Part shown: one piece after another, positions 34,829 through 46,206 of the stretch
How positions within the stretch are numbered: position 1 is the stretch's first letter
Layout of the letters: every line of letters starts with the position of its first letter
Assembly (NCBI GenBank): GCA_011503125.2
Contig: WWBZ02000062.1
Span: forward strand, 1,798,001-1,862,000
Source of the DNA: Botryosphaeria dothidea
Lineage: Eukaryota > Ascomycota > Dothideomycetes > Botryosphaeriales > Botryosphaeriaceae
Reading direction: 5' to 3'
Length of the DNA stretch: 64,000 nt
The notes under the pieces: model-generated
What the model saw: the letters and a program-made list of their open reading frames with translations, nothing else
What the model was told of the DNA's origin: nothing
Database searches by the model: none
Made by a program: the position numbers and the translations under genes

Positions 34829-35969
34829 TACTTCAGATGTGCGCGGGATTCGCGATGCGAGGATGTTGTAACGGAGACAGGAACTGATCATTACGAAGTG
34901 CATCCCGCCAAGCCAAAGTTCCGCGAGAGCAAGATCGACTATCTGATTAATTCGGAGTTCCTCAAGAGCATATCTGGTGAAGATACGTTCAGCGAGTACG
35001 CGCGCCTGGTTCGCGATTATACCAAACGTTCGCTGACGTTTGAGTTTGATGTTCTCCCGGCCTTCACTGGCATCATGAATATGTTGCTACCGAATTCTCA
35101 CGAGCAAGCATTTGTCGTTGGGCTACCCTGTTTCAGCTTTGATAGGGCCCTTCTCTGGTATCACACTTCGCCCGCTCGGCGTAGGCAGATTTTTGCATGC
35201 GATTATGGCACCCATAATCACCACTGTTATCCCAGTTGGTCATGGGCCGGATGGGTGGGAAGTGTCGACTACGAGGTAGACATGCTCAATGCCGGTGACA
35301 TCAAGTCACAATACCCGGCAGTTTCGTGGTTATTCCTTCAAGACGATGAATTGGTCCCAGTCCGCGGATCGTTGTTTATGGCGAACTCCGACTTCGCGCT
35401 GGACTTGATGTGGTCCCGCATTGACCTCTTGAGAAAGGATCCTGCACGCCTTATCTCCTGAGTTACGACTTTGAAAAGACGACTGCGGCTTCCCGAAGAA
35501 TACGTCAAGGACTGGGTCACTGACTTCGATCAAACTCTTCCCTGTTTCGCCATATTGGACGCCGAAGGAGATGCTTGCGGCTTCATACCGTCTGCAGACA
35601 GAGCCTGGGCATGGGAATACAAGGAAAGAAATGGTGGAGAGTGTGAGCTAGTTATTCTATCCCACGCGCAGCAGTCACTTGGGGATGAACTTCCATCTCG
35701 GGCGCGTTTCTTTAATGAAAAGTATCATGTCGCAGGGAATCAACTCATCTGTTTCTTCAATATTATGCTCGTTGTATTCGACGCTGAGGGCGTGGCGTAT
35801 CGAAAAGGGGTTGGTCGAATCCACAAGGATGCGGTTCATGCGGACGATGTTGCCAATCTTGAAAATAAAGCTATTGTACTTGAGTAATGGAATAGCAAAG
35901 CAGAAATTGCAAAAGCGAAATACAGCTACATTTGAGGTGATGACGACATGAAACTTGTTTCAGACACAC

Positions 35970-38249
35970 TCATATGATGAGGAACAATTGCATCACACCC
36001 TGGACCTCACCGTCCATGCACCCTGTAACGACGGCTGCGCCGATATGTCTGTGATAAATTTCTTCTCGCAATTCTCGCAAAACCTGACACATGCTGCTGC
36101 CATACAGTGTACAAACTAGATCACCAGTTTCGATGCCTGTGGCACCGATTCCAAATCGTTTCTCGGCGGTAGAAAAAAAGCAGCAGTCCTTGATGGAAGC
36201 CAGGGTTCTTTGGACAAAAAAAGGGACATCAACCGATCCCATCTTTTGCTCATTTTCTGACTCCATATACCGCACATAATCCGTTTTCCACTCTGCGCGG
36301 TCTGCGTCTCGGAGACCGAGTGCCTCAGACATGATATCGATAACTCGCTCTCCTTCTGGCTCAGGAGCTTGGGAGCTTGCTGACACATCTTTCAAACGTA
36401 TCTCAGAAGTAAGATTCTGTAATATTGTCTTTTTGATCTCCTTGAGTGTATCGCAAAGGCTGCTGCTCGAGACACCTGCAAACGGGCCTTGGACTGTGAC
36501 GACAGTATCAATGACGAAGCCGTCGGCTTTCAGGATCTTGCTGTCTTCGGATATCCATGCCTCTGGCTGAGCCCTAGAGCACGCATTGTATGTTCTCGCA
36601 TGTGTGTAGGGCCCCGGCGGGCCGCTTCCCACGCAAGAGTAGTTCGGCAACCACGAGCCTCCATCTTGAAGGGGTCGTTTGAGGCGATGGCGACAAAGAA
36701 AGTCCAGAGTCTTGCAAGACACCAGCAAGTAATGACATGCGTCTATCGAAGCAGCGCTCAGACTATACGCGGGGGAATATATTGCCTCGAGGGTGTGAGC
36801 CCCTGACCGAGTGTCGGCAATACCAAGCAGCGCGAAGATCCGATCCCGTGGGTCGCTTGCCGAGAATAGAACCGAGAGTTCCAAGATATCCTGTAAATCC
36901 ATACGGAAAGATTTTGACCGAGCTTCTCTACTCAACCACAGCAGATCGGGAACGTATTGGATTGCTTTGTGTAAAGCAAAGCGTGGTAGATTTGTTCGGC
37001 ATTGGTATAGAGCAGTCTCGGCCATGGCAACATCGGCAACACTGAGTAAATCAGACCCGCACATGAATACGGACGACATATTGGCAAAGCTGAGCTCTTG
37101 AATGACCCAGACTCGAGTCCAGTATGGCCGAATCCAGAGATCCCCCAATGCTGCCCACTCTGCTTCTGACGGAAGCTCCATCTTTGAGATACTCGAACTC
37201 AGATCAGGATAGGATGTTGGGTCCGGAGCTGGTGGTACCTTTGGCCAAAGATTTGCGAGACGTGAAAGCAGTTGAAATGCCAGATGACTACTCTCGCTGG
37301 CTTCACCCAACCATATGACCACGGACTCGGCAGACTTGTAAATTTCATCCATTATGGACACTTGGTATTCCTTCTCTTCGTTGTCGACTTGGTTTATACA
37401 GATAGCATCAATCCAGAGGACGCGGTCTTCCTTCTCATCCCGAAAGTTCGAAAGAAATTCCAGCAGCGTCTGACTGACGGATACCGTCATGTTACCAACT
37501 GAAATTGTCTTCTCCGTCGGGCCGCTACCCCAATGGTAGGATAATGCCTTATAGACGGTAGATCTGGCCACTGCAGAAGTCTTCAAAGAACACGAGATTG
37601 GGTCGCCCGGCTGTCCAGGATGAAGATAAAGGTAGCGAGTCTGCGCTACTCCTGCATCTGAAGCGACCAGTGAGCAGTCGTATATGCTTGCGGCTTTCTG
37701 CCCCATTCGCGAAAGCTGTTGAGGGCTTGACCCTCTCCCCTGCGATTGGGCAGATTGCCGTAGAATTTGAGTAGGAATGCGCCCGAAGCCTCTCTGGCCA
37801 GGCCGCGAAGGTCGGCCATCACCCCATGGGGGAAATCCGTTGCCGGATGCGAATGAAAATCCATGGCTTCTACGGTTTAGATATGAAACGCTTTCAACAT
37901 GTTCTCGGGCTAAGATGTCCGCGTCCGCGGATGGTTCCCAACATTTGGTGTCAGGTAACTCCAAAAGTGTATCGATCTCCCATTCATCATGGTTCGGCGA
38001 TGGCTGACCCGTAGCGGGCCACCAAGAAGGCTGTTCATTGTTTTGAGGCTCCATACGATATGGTTTCAATGATCTCAACAGTTGTTGTCGGCCTTTGCAG
38101 TCTGGCTGTGGTACACTTGTGCCTCGCAGTGGGAGCTGAAAAAGAAGATCATTGCTGCAAGCGTGGGATGGCGAGCGGCTGGGATAAATCTTATCACAGC
38201 CACGTGTCCCCGGTGGCGTCAACGAATACGAGCTGATCACAGCCCCCAT
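35970..38249 (-). CDS. HET-domain protein, intact single-exon gene
   Basis: One uninterrupted frame encodes up to 759 residues. A second in-frame ATG at 38054 (MEPQNNEQPSWW) would give 694; the first 65 residues have no family marks, so the true start is open. The N-terminal 190 residues are Ser/Pro/Gly-rich and probably disordered. The HET domain follows with YKALSYHWG, VLWIDAICINQ, IYKSAESVVIWLG, WTRVWVIQELSFA and DPRDRIFALLGI, all in the usual order. The C-terminal block has GDLVCTLYGS and VTGCMDGEV, as in the large HET-6-type proteins. Predicted role: cytosolic trigger of incompatibility-type cell death. It faces the HET pseudogene tail to tail, with only about 80 bases between them, but the two belong to different HET subfamilies. 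Confidence 0.92.
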   Translation of the reverse strand: MGAVISSYSLTPPGTRGCDKIYPSRSPSHACSNDLLFQLPLRGTSVPQPDCKGRQQLLRSLKPYRMEPQNNEQPSWWPATGQPSPNHDEWEIDTLLELPDTKCWEPSADADILAREHVESVSYLNRRSHGFSFASGNGFPPWGDGRPSRPGQRGFGRIPTQILRQSAQSQGRGSSPQQLSRMGQKAASIYDCSLVASDAGVAQTRYLYLHPGQPGDPISCSLKTSAVARSTVYKALSYHWGSGPTEKTISVGNMTVSVSQTLLEFLSNFRDEKEDRVLWIDAICINQVDNEEKEYQVSIMDEIYKSAESVVIWLGEASESSHLAFQLLSRLANLWPKVPPAPDPTSYPDLSSSISKMELPSEAEWAALGDLWIRPYWTRVWVIQELSFANMSSVFMCGSDLLSVADVAMAETALYQCRTNLPRFALHKAIQYVPDLLWLSREARSKSFRMDLQDILELSVLFSASDPRDRIFALLGIADTRSGAHTLEAIYSPAYSLSAASIDACHYLLVSCKTLDFLCRHRLKRPLQDGGSWLPNYSCVGSGPPGPYTHARTYNACSRAQPEAWISEDSKILKADGFVIDTVVTVQGPFAGVSSSSLCDTLKEIKKTILQNLTSEIRLKDVSASSQAPEPEGERVIDIMSEALGLRDADRAEWKTDYVRYMESENEQKMGSVDVPFFVQRTLASIKDCCFFSTAEKRFGIGATGIETGDLVCTLYGSSMCQVLRELREEIYHRHIGAAVVTGCMDGEVQGVMQLFLII

Positions 38250-38758
38250 GCATGCCGCGCCGCTTCAGGGCCTAGCCCCAATCCGCCTTGCTAAGACCAC
38301 ACAACAATGACCTTTGATAGCACACCAACACATTGACCGACACACATTGACCGACACGCATTGACATGCTGCAACTCAGCGCCGTGCGCCTTTCGTGTAA
38401 AGCGCCTTTACGCTGTGATTTGGTATGGCAAGTACTGTGGCATTTTGTTCACTCTTAACGCCTGTATCAGGACATTCTTCTGCAGAGCTGCTGTGAACGG
38501 TGTATAAGAACAAGGGATCATCAAATACAAAACAAGCGATCTATTTGGGCTCTACGTAATGATAAAATATTGGCAGGGATAGGAAAATGAATTACGATAG
38601 TTGCTCATAACGGCGGTCGTTTCAACGGAGCATCGTGCAGGTGTTGTTGTTGATGTGCCCCACTATACCCAAGCAAGAAGATAATGGCTCGTCGGCCGTA
38701 CGTGCCATAGTGCTTCAGAAGGGGTGCTTGGTAGGAGACGTGGGCTTGTCTACGTCAT
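38250..38758. other. Intergenic region
   Basis: No gene. It contains a small tandem ACATTGACCGACAC repeat near 38330-38360. Confidence 0.45.
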
Positions 38759-39424
38759 CTAAAGCATGGCATGAAACCCCATGAGAAGGACCGCCATACC
38801 GACGCCAGCGGTAGCCAAAGGCGCAGCGGCACCAGTGGACTGCAACAGTATCAGCGTTTCGTACAATGATATGATAAGATATGAGGATCTTGCACTTACC
38901 TCTGACTGAGTGGAGCTAGAAGTACTTGAGCGGATTGAGGTTGAACTCGAGGTAGCGCTGGCCGTGGTTCCAGCAGTGGTCGAGCTCGCAGTAGCGGAGC
39001 TTCCGCTATCGGTAGTGGTGGCCAAAGCGGACCCAGTCGCAGCGGCAGTCTCACTGCCAGTGGCCGTCGTGACTCCAGTCCATGTAGTGGCAGTGAAAGA
39101 GCATGAATCGAGAAGGCTCTTCACATCTGTTCGCCTTCACGTCAGTGATGATGAAATCAATCATGGCCCGGCCCTCTCACCATTGTCAGAGTCCCAGAAC
39201 GTAGCCACACAGGCCTCGCAGTTCGGAACCCAGTTGGAAGACTGTGGCTTATCGCAAACACAGTCGAGATACTCGTCATTGGTGTTGTGCGAGCATCCCT
39301 GCGAAAGGTTGATGGTGTAGGCGCAAGCAGGTCGACAGATGTTGGGAACGTCAGTCCATTCCACCGTCTGAGCCAAAGCCGTACCGGCGAGGACGATTGA
39401 AGTGGAGAAAATGGAGAACTGCAT
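38759..39424 (-). CDS. Small Cys-rich GPI-anchored surface protein, CFEM-like
   Basis: Three exons on the minus strand, 39424-39181, 39126-38900 and 38839-38759 (introns of 54 and 60 nt), give about 183 residues. Signal peptide (MQFSIFSTSIVLAGTALAQ), then a domain with eight cysteines spaced as in CFEM-type proteins (CRPAC, GC, DCVC, NCEAC, DSC), then a Ser/Thr/Ala-rich stalk of about 70 residues. The C-terminus is hydrophobic (LATAGVGMAVLLMGF), as expected for GPI attachment. CFEM proteins act in haem uptake or at the host and wall surface; the spacing here is not a textbook CFEM, so the domain name is tentative. A longer open frame begins at 39535, but the signal peptide fixes the start at 39424. 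Confidence 0.82.
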
Positions 39425-41831
39425 TGTTATTGTGGAAAAAAAGTTGATAAGGTAATTTGGTGAGGTGAGGGATTGAAAGATGGCAAGGACTTGTTGAGAT
39501 GTTTTCGAATGATGAAACTGAAGTGATATCCACATATCTCAACGCCATATTCTTCATAGCTTATATAGTTCTTTTCATGACAATGACGATAGCATTCGGG
39601 GCGCAGACTTTTCTCTTCCGAGTGAATCGCGGTGAATTTACGATGTGCCATGACATGGTTGAGGCGCAGACCTAACTCTCAGTTGACCTTCGGCTTGCAA
39701 TGCGGTACGTCTGCTCTGGGTCATGCGATTTCATGAAGTTGTTCTTTCAATGAAAATTGTTGATCATATCGGCATGTGGGGGAATTTTGGTGTTGCTGGT
39801 GGTGAGTAGTGTGAACTAAGCCTCGTCGTGGCTGTGCATGAGCCGTAAGGAGGTCAAAGACCAGGCCGGCCACCACATTCACGACTCACCGCCGTCAGCA
39901 GCGGATCAGAGCGGAACGGCAAAGACCAGGATGACTGGACCGGCTCGAATGACTAAGGAGGTCCAGATTGAATTGTCGAACGACTATGAGGTCGACTATG
40001 ATCGGCTTCGCCGTCTTGGCTCGATTGAAGAGAGGAGCCAAGACTATAGAATCCGCAGTGAACGTTACTCATCGTGAAGCAGACTTTAGAGCTGGCCCGC
40101 ACTTTTCTGCTTCCGATAGGCTCCTCTGTCATCAGATGCCTCTTTTTCGCTGATTGGGAAGGCAGTTCCGCAGTGACGAAGACCCGCTGTGTTCCGGATC
40201 TCATCGAAAACTGCCTTGTTGAGTCATTGCAAGGCAGAATGTAGCAGGAGAAAGCTCTTCACTGTCCGCACCTGGATCTTTAAACATTCACAGCCCACTC
40301 AAAGCCTCCAAGGTAGGATTGTCAAGAGTACTCAGCCCATTCACGGCGGACAAAATATTGATTTTAGCCCGCGAGCCTTTGCTTCACGTTCATCTTGAAT
40401 AGTATTTTGCGCAAAAGTCATGGTTCAATCATTTTCACACAATTCATAAACGCTGAACACATGCGCTGATTGTTTTAGTAGCCTCAGCTGAATATACTGA
40501 ATCATTTTGAACTACTTTGGTAGGTTTCCTAGGAGTAAACGGCAGTTCTGGCTGTATGCTGATGATAGCTGTCGTTCGTCTGTTTCTGAAGCCTTACAGA
40601 CTTGCTGCGAGACTCACAAACCATACAGTCTCAGGGCGCAGCCTCAAGCGCCTGTTGGACTTTTTCACACAGACGAAATTAATCAGCGAGTGGTGCATAG
40701 AGTCAGCATTGATCATCTCCCCATCCTGTTGCGTCCTTCAGGAATTGGAAGTACGCGGTCGCGCTGCTCAGTGTCCTACAGTGTTATTTAATTGTCGCTG
40801 CCATGTATTGGAACTAAGCATCACAAGTACGCTCGAGCTTGTCAACTAATGTCTGAGCAGCGCAATGGTTACCTTGTACATACCAACCCGACGCTTTGTA
40901 ATGCGTTAATCCACTCTAATTTGGTAAGACCAGGAAACAAGCTCTTTCATTCAACCTACTTATGGATTTTGTCTACCGGAATCCACTTCCCGGACCTTCA
41001 GGATGCAGAGCATTCCGCATTTCTGACCTCGAAGACCTCAAAAAGGGAGCGTGCAGTATCCCCTGGTCCTGCATAAACAGAAGTTAATGCTGGAAACGAT
41101 GGCCACTTGAGGGGTTTGAGCCTCTTGCGAACTCAAAGGAAGGCAGTTCTTCTGGAAGTATGGTAACGTTGAAAACCCTGCAGTGCTCTTTCATTGCAGA
41201 CTTTACGAGTGTGAGGACCCCATGGGGTTTCTCCACCATATTTAGACATGCGTTGCGGGATTGAAGTCAAAAGGTGGGATTCTACCAGGCTGAAATAGTC
41301 CCGGCTGATTGGTAATGTTTCCAGGATTTGCACGTGGGCTGTTTCAACTTCGTTCGATGTTTGACAGAGAAGGCTAGTATGTTGCAAAACCCGAGCCCTA
41401 TCCACAAAATACGAGCCATAGCCTTATGCGTCGGGCACAACTCCGCCGACCCTGATCCAGACCGAGAAAGAATTGGGCCCATCTCTGGGGCAGATCCAAG
41501 CAACTTTAATATATCATCCCGTCAGCCGCAGCGCTGAGCCGCTTCCATATGACGATGGCACGCCTCGCGCAACTACGGGATCCGCAGTATCCGGTCGCTT
41601 TGGTGTGTCTTGACTGACTCGCACATTATTAACTGCAGGAACGAGCTGGAAAATGAGGTCCGCTGTCTCGGTCTCCGCGACCTTCGCCTGCAGGTCTCCC
41701 TGCAATATTCCAGTATAAAGCCAGCGTATGATTCTGGCTCTTGGCTTCCGGACTCTTTCATTCAACCCAGTTCCTCACTCTCTTTTTCACCTGTCACTCT
41801 TTTCCTGTTTTGGCAGTGTTCTTCTTCCACC
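39425..41831. other. Gene-poor stretch
   Basis: 2.4 kb in which I see no supported gene, repeat or RNA. Open frames of 80-110 codons occur on both strands without motifs. Confidence 0.4.
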
Positions 41832-43169
41832 ATGCATGGGCCAGTGATTTTCGTTCTTTATGCTTTGTCGGCCTCTCTCTGCACCTTCGCCCATCCACTG
41901 GAAATCCGACAGGATGGCAATGATTCATCGTGTACTGCTGAATCCTTGTCGACTGATACTTGGAAATCACTCGACATCGACACGTTTATGAATGACTGGA
42001 CTGCATACAATATCACACCGACTGATTCCAACAATATTCAAACACTTGCCGCTTCTTTTGGAGCTCCCAATTTCTTCTGGTGCGCTTGTTATGTCTGTTC
42101 AATTTCTCTAGCTGATAGGTGACAGTGGCCTCGATAAATTTTGCAATGCAGGACAGCCCTGCCTACCGATTAAGCTTCCAGCATGGTACGCATTTGTGGT
42201 CTCATCAAATGTTCAAGGTGTGGCTGATGATGATACAGGTATCTCATGGTGGCTATCCAAAATTGGAATAGCTACATGAACTCCCTCAACACGGCCATCA
42301 CGTTTGCCTCGAGCATCATGAGCTTGACGCTACCCGGAATTGTCTCCGACTTCTATCCCAAGCCCGATGACAATGTCACGCCGCTCAAGAATTTTGTGCG
42401 CATGTTCAGCACCGTCCTCAGCATCGTTCCGTTCACCGGGCCAGTCTCGACAGCAGCCAGCGCTACGAGTTCAGGCCTTAGCTTCCTGGCAAACCAACTC
42501 ACACCGCCGGAGGGGGCCGACTTGTTCGTAAGCTGGAGTAACATCGCGGGGTCTTTGGCCGAGGTCGTCAAGCAATATCAAGGCGCTGTCTCCGACTCGA
42601 TTCAGAGGACGATCGACACGCAAGTGAATACCACTGGAGGCATTAACGAGATCGTAGCCGGCGGCGGCTTCCTCGGCGACAGCCAGAACTTCACCCAGTC
42701 GGACCTGCAAGATGCCGTCAACAGCGTCATTCAAACTTTCGCTATCGGCCTGACCCTCCAGGCCCAAAAGGTCTTCATCTACCGAGACTCTTACTCTGGA
42801 GATACCGAATGCAGGACACCGTATCTCGGCGGCTGGACCGAATACTGTGTGATTGACGAGGGGAACGGAAGTGCAGTGTACTACTTCCTGCTTAGGATTG
42901 ACGGTGATGGGAATGCCGAGCCTCAGTTGGATGCCGCAGATCTCATGGTCAACAAGTACGGCCTTGTGCAGTCGCAATTCCTGGAGATCCCGACACACTG
43001 CTTCGACCAGAACGGGAAGCAACAATTGGCTTTCCCATTCGATACCGCGCTTCCTCTCAGTGCTTGGACGCCTTGTGTTTTCAATCTCCAAGTCTGCGAT
43101 GCGCCCAACCGCGACGACGCGACGAAAGGCATTTCGGACATATGCCGAGACCAGGGACTCGATCTGTAA
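41832..43169 (+). CDS. Secreted protein of unknown family
   Basis: Three exons, 41832-42079, 42126-42185 and 42239-43169, join in frame (introns of 46 and 53 nt), giving about 412 residues. The first acceptor is the CAG at 42123-42125, not the TAG a few bases earlier, which would give a stop; this choice yields NFFCGLDKFCNAGQPC. A signal peptide (MHGPVIFVLYALSASLCTFA) is followed by a propeptide-like stretch with a possible processing site (EIRQ), several N-glycosylation sites and about nine cysteines, clustered at the two ends. The middle is helical with hydrophobic stretches (TAITFASSIMSLTLPGI) that might pack or insert in a membrane. I recognise the layout from other fungal secreted proteins but know no function. 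Confidence 0.72.
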
Positions 43170-44183
43170 AGCGAAGCAGCCCTCGAAGGATAAAAATTCT
43201 CGGAAAACCTTCAATGGGTTGTTGCAGCCAAGCTGCGGTCAGCGTGTAATTGCAACGGTGATCGTCGTGGCCTGATCTACGCTTGCCGCATTCTTAGCCT
43301 CCCACCCGCATTAGGCCTTCTGGGAGATTCGGTCCGGAGGCAAGGCCCGCTGCGAACCTTGCCCTACACAAATTTTGGCACAGCAATCTCTCTTTGCCTC
43401 TGTCTCGGGTCGGGATTTCAGCAAATCGGCGCTCAATGATTGTTTGGATTATTATGGTCCTCGCGCTGCATCCTGCCACTTTTGGTCGCTGACCATTTTT
43501 AATGTCACGCAGAAGTCTCATCTTAGCTAGTCATGATTTCCGTTCGTCCGCATACCATTTTTCGTGTTGAATTTCTATTAATTGCTCTTGAGTTCTACTG
43601 TGCGACATTGTTGCCTGAAAAAGAAAAAGAACTCCAAGCCGATGCAACGTGCGGGGATCTCGTGACTGCAAATCGGACTTCTAGTCCTCGTTCTTCCCTA
43701 ATGTATTCCAAAACCTAGGATCGAGTACAAACCTTATTAATGCAGATGGACCTGATTCGACGTGCGACCTTACCCGAGAACATCTTTCAGTCCTAGCTGG
43801 TACGTCCGAACTCCGTATCAACCCCGCATGGGCAGATACGACTGATCGACATGCGATTAGTCTCCGAGAAGTCTCTCCGCGCTCCTCATTGGCTACGTTC
43901 TTTACTAAAGCTGACTATTATCTGACTTGCGTTAGGACGTTCCACAGCGTCTTCATCTACCTCGAGCAGAAGGAACAGACGGCGCATGAGACCGCGTGAG
44001 TTGAACCCGCGCTGATTGGCGGTGACCATCCTACCGGAGTTCATGAAGTCTCAATCTGAAAAATATGTCACCGAATGACTGCAACGCTCCAGGCAGCTAT
44101 TCCACCTGAGATTATATATATTTCTGGCACTGGACGCGTCTGAGGTGGCATTCTTCTCTACATTCATCTTTCTGTTCATCAAA
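43170..44183. other. Intergenic region
   Basis: About 1 kb with no supported gene. The last 100 bases are AT-rich and likely hold the promoter of the DUF1993 gene. Confidence 0.4.
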
Positions 44184-44925
44184 ATGACAATCTCCGTCTA
44201 CGACATCACGATCCCCGTCTACATTCGGGCGCTCAAGAATGTCTCGCACCTCTTGACAAAGGTACGTGGCTTCCCTTCGCATCGGAATCTCGAATTGCCA
44301 ATGGACTGTCGGGGGTATCCATCTTGATTGTTCCCTGTGTTTCAGCTTTCATCGACTCCTTTTGAATCAATCACACCATCTAACGTTCTCGCAGGCCGAA
44401 GAATGGTGCAAGGAGAACTCCAAACCCGAATCCGAGATCCTCGACGCGCGCCTGGCGCCCGACATGCTCGACTTCGCCTTCCAGGTCCGCATGACGCGCC
44501 ACATGACCGAGAGCGGGATCCTCTCGGCAGACTGGCACTGGGTGCCCTACAACCAGGAGCTCGAGGACGAGAAGTCCTTCGCGGGCCTTCGGGACGCGCT
44601 CCAGAAGCAGATCGTTCGGCTGGAGGGCGTGAAGAGGGAGGACGTGGAGGGCGGAGAGAGCCGGGTCTGCGACGTCTGGACTCTGGGTGAGTGCCTCCAT
44701 CTGATATCGATTCGAGGAATGCCGAGCTAAACGGCTGTCCTGCGCGTAGGCAAGCCGGGAGAAGGGGTCAATTTCAGGTTCACCGAAGGCCTCAGGTTCC
44801 TGAACCAGTTCACCATCCCGAACCTCTGGTTCCAGGCGACGACGGCGCACGACATCTGCCGGATGAAGGGGATGGATGTCGGCAAGAAGGATTTCCTTTG
44901 CGGCGGCGCCGACTTTGAGTACTGA
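44184..44925 (+). CDS. DUF1993 family protein
   Basis: Three exons, 44184-44261, 44395-44686 and 44750-44925 (introns of 133 and 63 nt), give about 181 residues, the usual family size. Marks: MTISVYDITIPVYIRALKNV at the start, EILDARLAPDMLDFAFQV, and the C-terminal LPN-like IPNLWFQATTAHDICRMKGM with GKKDFLCG. The family is a DinB-like four-helix bundle of unproven function in fungi; the paired His residues and acidic residues could bind a metal, though I cannot show this. No signal peptide, so cytosolic. Confidence 0.88.
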
Positions 44926-46206
44926 GTCAGTTCCGCCCTATATCCGCACTTGCCATAACCCATTTGTTGTATCGTCCGGACAGGTCTATGGAGAGATCGG
45001 ATTTACAGAGGGAAATCTCGCAAGCCGGGCGCCGATGGATTGCGCAATCCAGTGTTTTGAGTGCTGCTCAGCAACTTTTTATCCAAACAACGTATTTCTG
45101 AGGGAGTAGTTTCTTGACGCCGTGACCAATGCTTTGGACGAACCAGACTGCAGGGACAGCCAGATGTATGTTTCTCGACCGAAGTAGAGCCTTCGGACTG
45201 GAGAAAAAGGTGACAATGTTGCTCGGACGTTTTGAGGTTCAGCTGAAGTGAGACACAGACTAGGGCTGACCCACATGGTTGTACCGGTCGTGGAGGGGAC
45301 GATCCGATAGCCGGCCGAGAGGTTATACTGCAGAACAAGGCTGATGGTACGTTTCGCACCCGCACAACCACACTGTTTTAGGGCAATGTCAACGCTGATG
45401 CACGGCGTAAGCGGAAGCCCGGCTAGCCGGGAGACCTGTCCAGAGGCTGTTTTCAGTCGATCCGAGTTCTTTCCACGGCGCGTAAGGCTCGGATGGCCCC
45501 TGCAGATCCATGGTTGAGGGCGGCGCGAAGCGGATGGGCCCAGCCGCGTGGTCAGCATATGCCAATCGGAGAAGGGATCTGCCAATCGATATATTCGCCA
45601 AGCTGCACGTAAGAATGCGAGCAAAAATGTCTCTGCGAATTCCTCCGCACGGTGAGACGAGTTCCGCCGGTGTTTTGGCTGCGGAGACGGCGGAGAATGC
45701 TCAATTTTGCCCGGGGCCTCAGGGTCTGTCCCTGGGACCGGGCGGGCGGACAGGGACGCGGCAGGGACGCAAGAATCGGTGCTGTGGCGCAGTCGTGGTT
45801 TGACGGCTCGATCGCCACAGCATCGGGCACTCCGAGAGCCAATGAGATGCTGTGGCGCCGTCTTCGAGTCAATCCAGCGCAGCCAGAGTAGAGGTGGCTC
45901 GAATCAGCGGCGTCCGATCGGCTGGCACCCTTTGTGATTGGTGCCTGGGCCTGGGGCGCAAAATCTCGCTAGGACGGGAGGCTTATCGTTGTCTCCTGTC
46001 CGCTCCGCATTCAAATCGGCAACGTTGAACAGCCTCATCAGCAGCGTGCTCCCTCGCTATACTCTCCGCCGCTATCCTCCCAGCCAGCGCGACCCCGATC
46101 GACTCGATGCGTGCGACGCGGCAATGGATGGCGCCCACCTGCTTGCTCGCGGCGACAGTCCCTTGGTAACGCTGATCCGTCGCACCACGCCCAAGGCTGA
46201 AGACTG
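44926..46206. other. Intergenic region
   Basis: 1.3 kb with no supported gene; GC-rich in its second half, where the promoter of the channel gene should lie. Confidence 0.4.

Larger units (their letters stand above)
32180..35887 (+). pseudogene. HET-domain (heterokaryon incompatibility) gene, split by a transposon and otherwise broken
   Basis: Start at 32180 (MGPPTRKVIVRDTT). Family marks appear in order in pieces: CESCALCRII, LFGGRVVDP, then the HET core with YSALSYVWPR, LPRVLRDAIEVV, LWIDAC, QDDK, VYGDSYLTIVVASS, RGWTFQEGVLSKRCLVF. After the inserted element come YFRCARDSRCED, YTKRSLTFEFDVL, GLPCFSFDRALLW and PSWSWAGW. Lesions: TAA at 32687-32689 (same frame on both sides, CAA to TAA likely), a frame slip near 33085-33100, another near 33172-33180, the Tc1-like insertion at 33484, and TGA at 35459-35461. 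HET proteins trigger cell death after fusion of incompatible hyphae; the recognition role of this one cannot be known. It is a relic, but its order of motifs is complete. Confidence 0.88.

Noticed and set aside
42080..42126. Apparent frame break at the first intron of the secreted gene at 41832
   Set aside because: Using the CAG at 42123-42125 as acceptor restores a clean frame and a Cys-rich motif.
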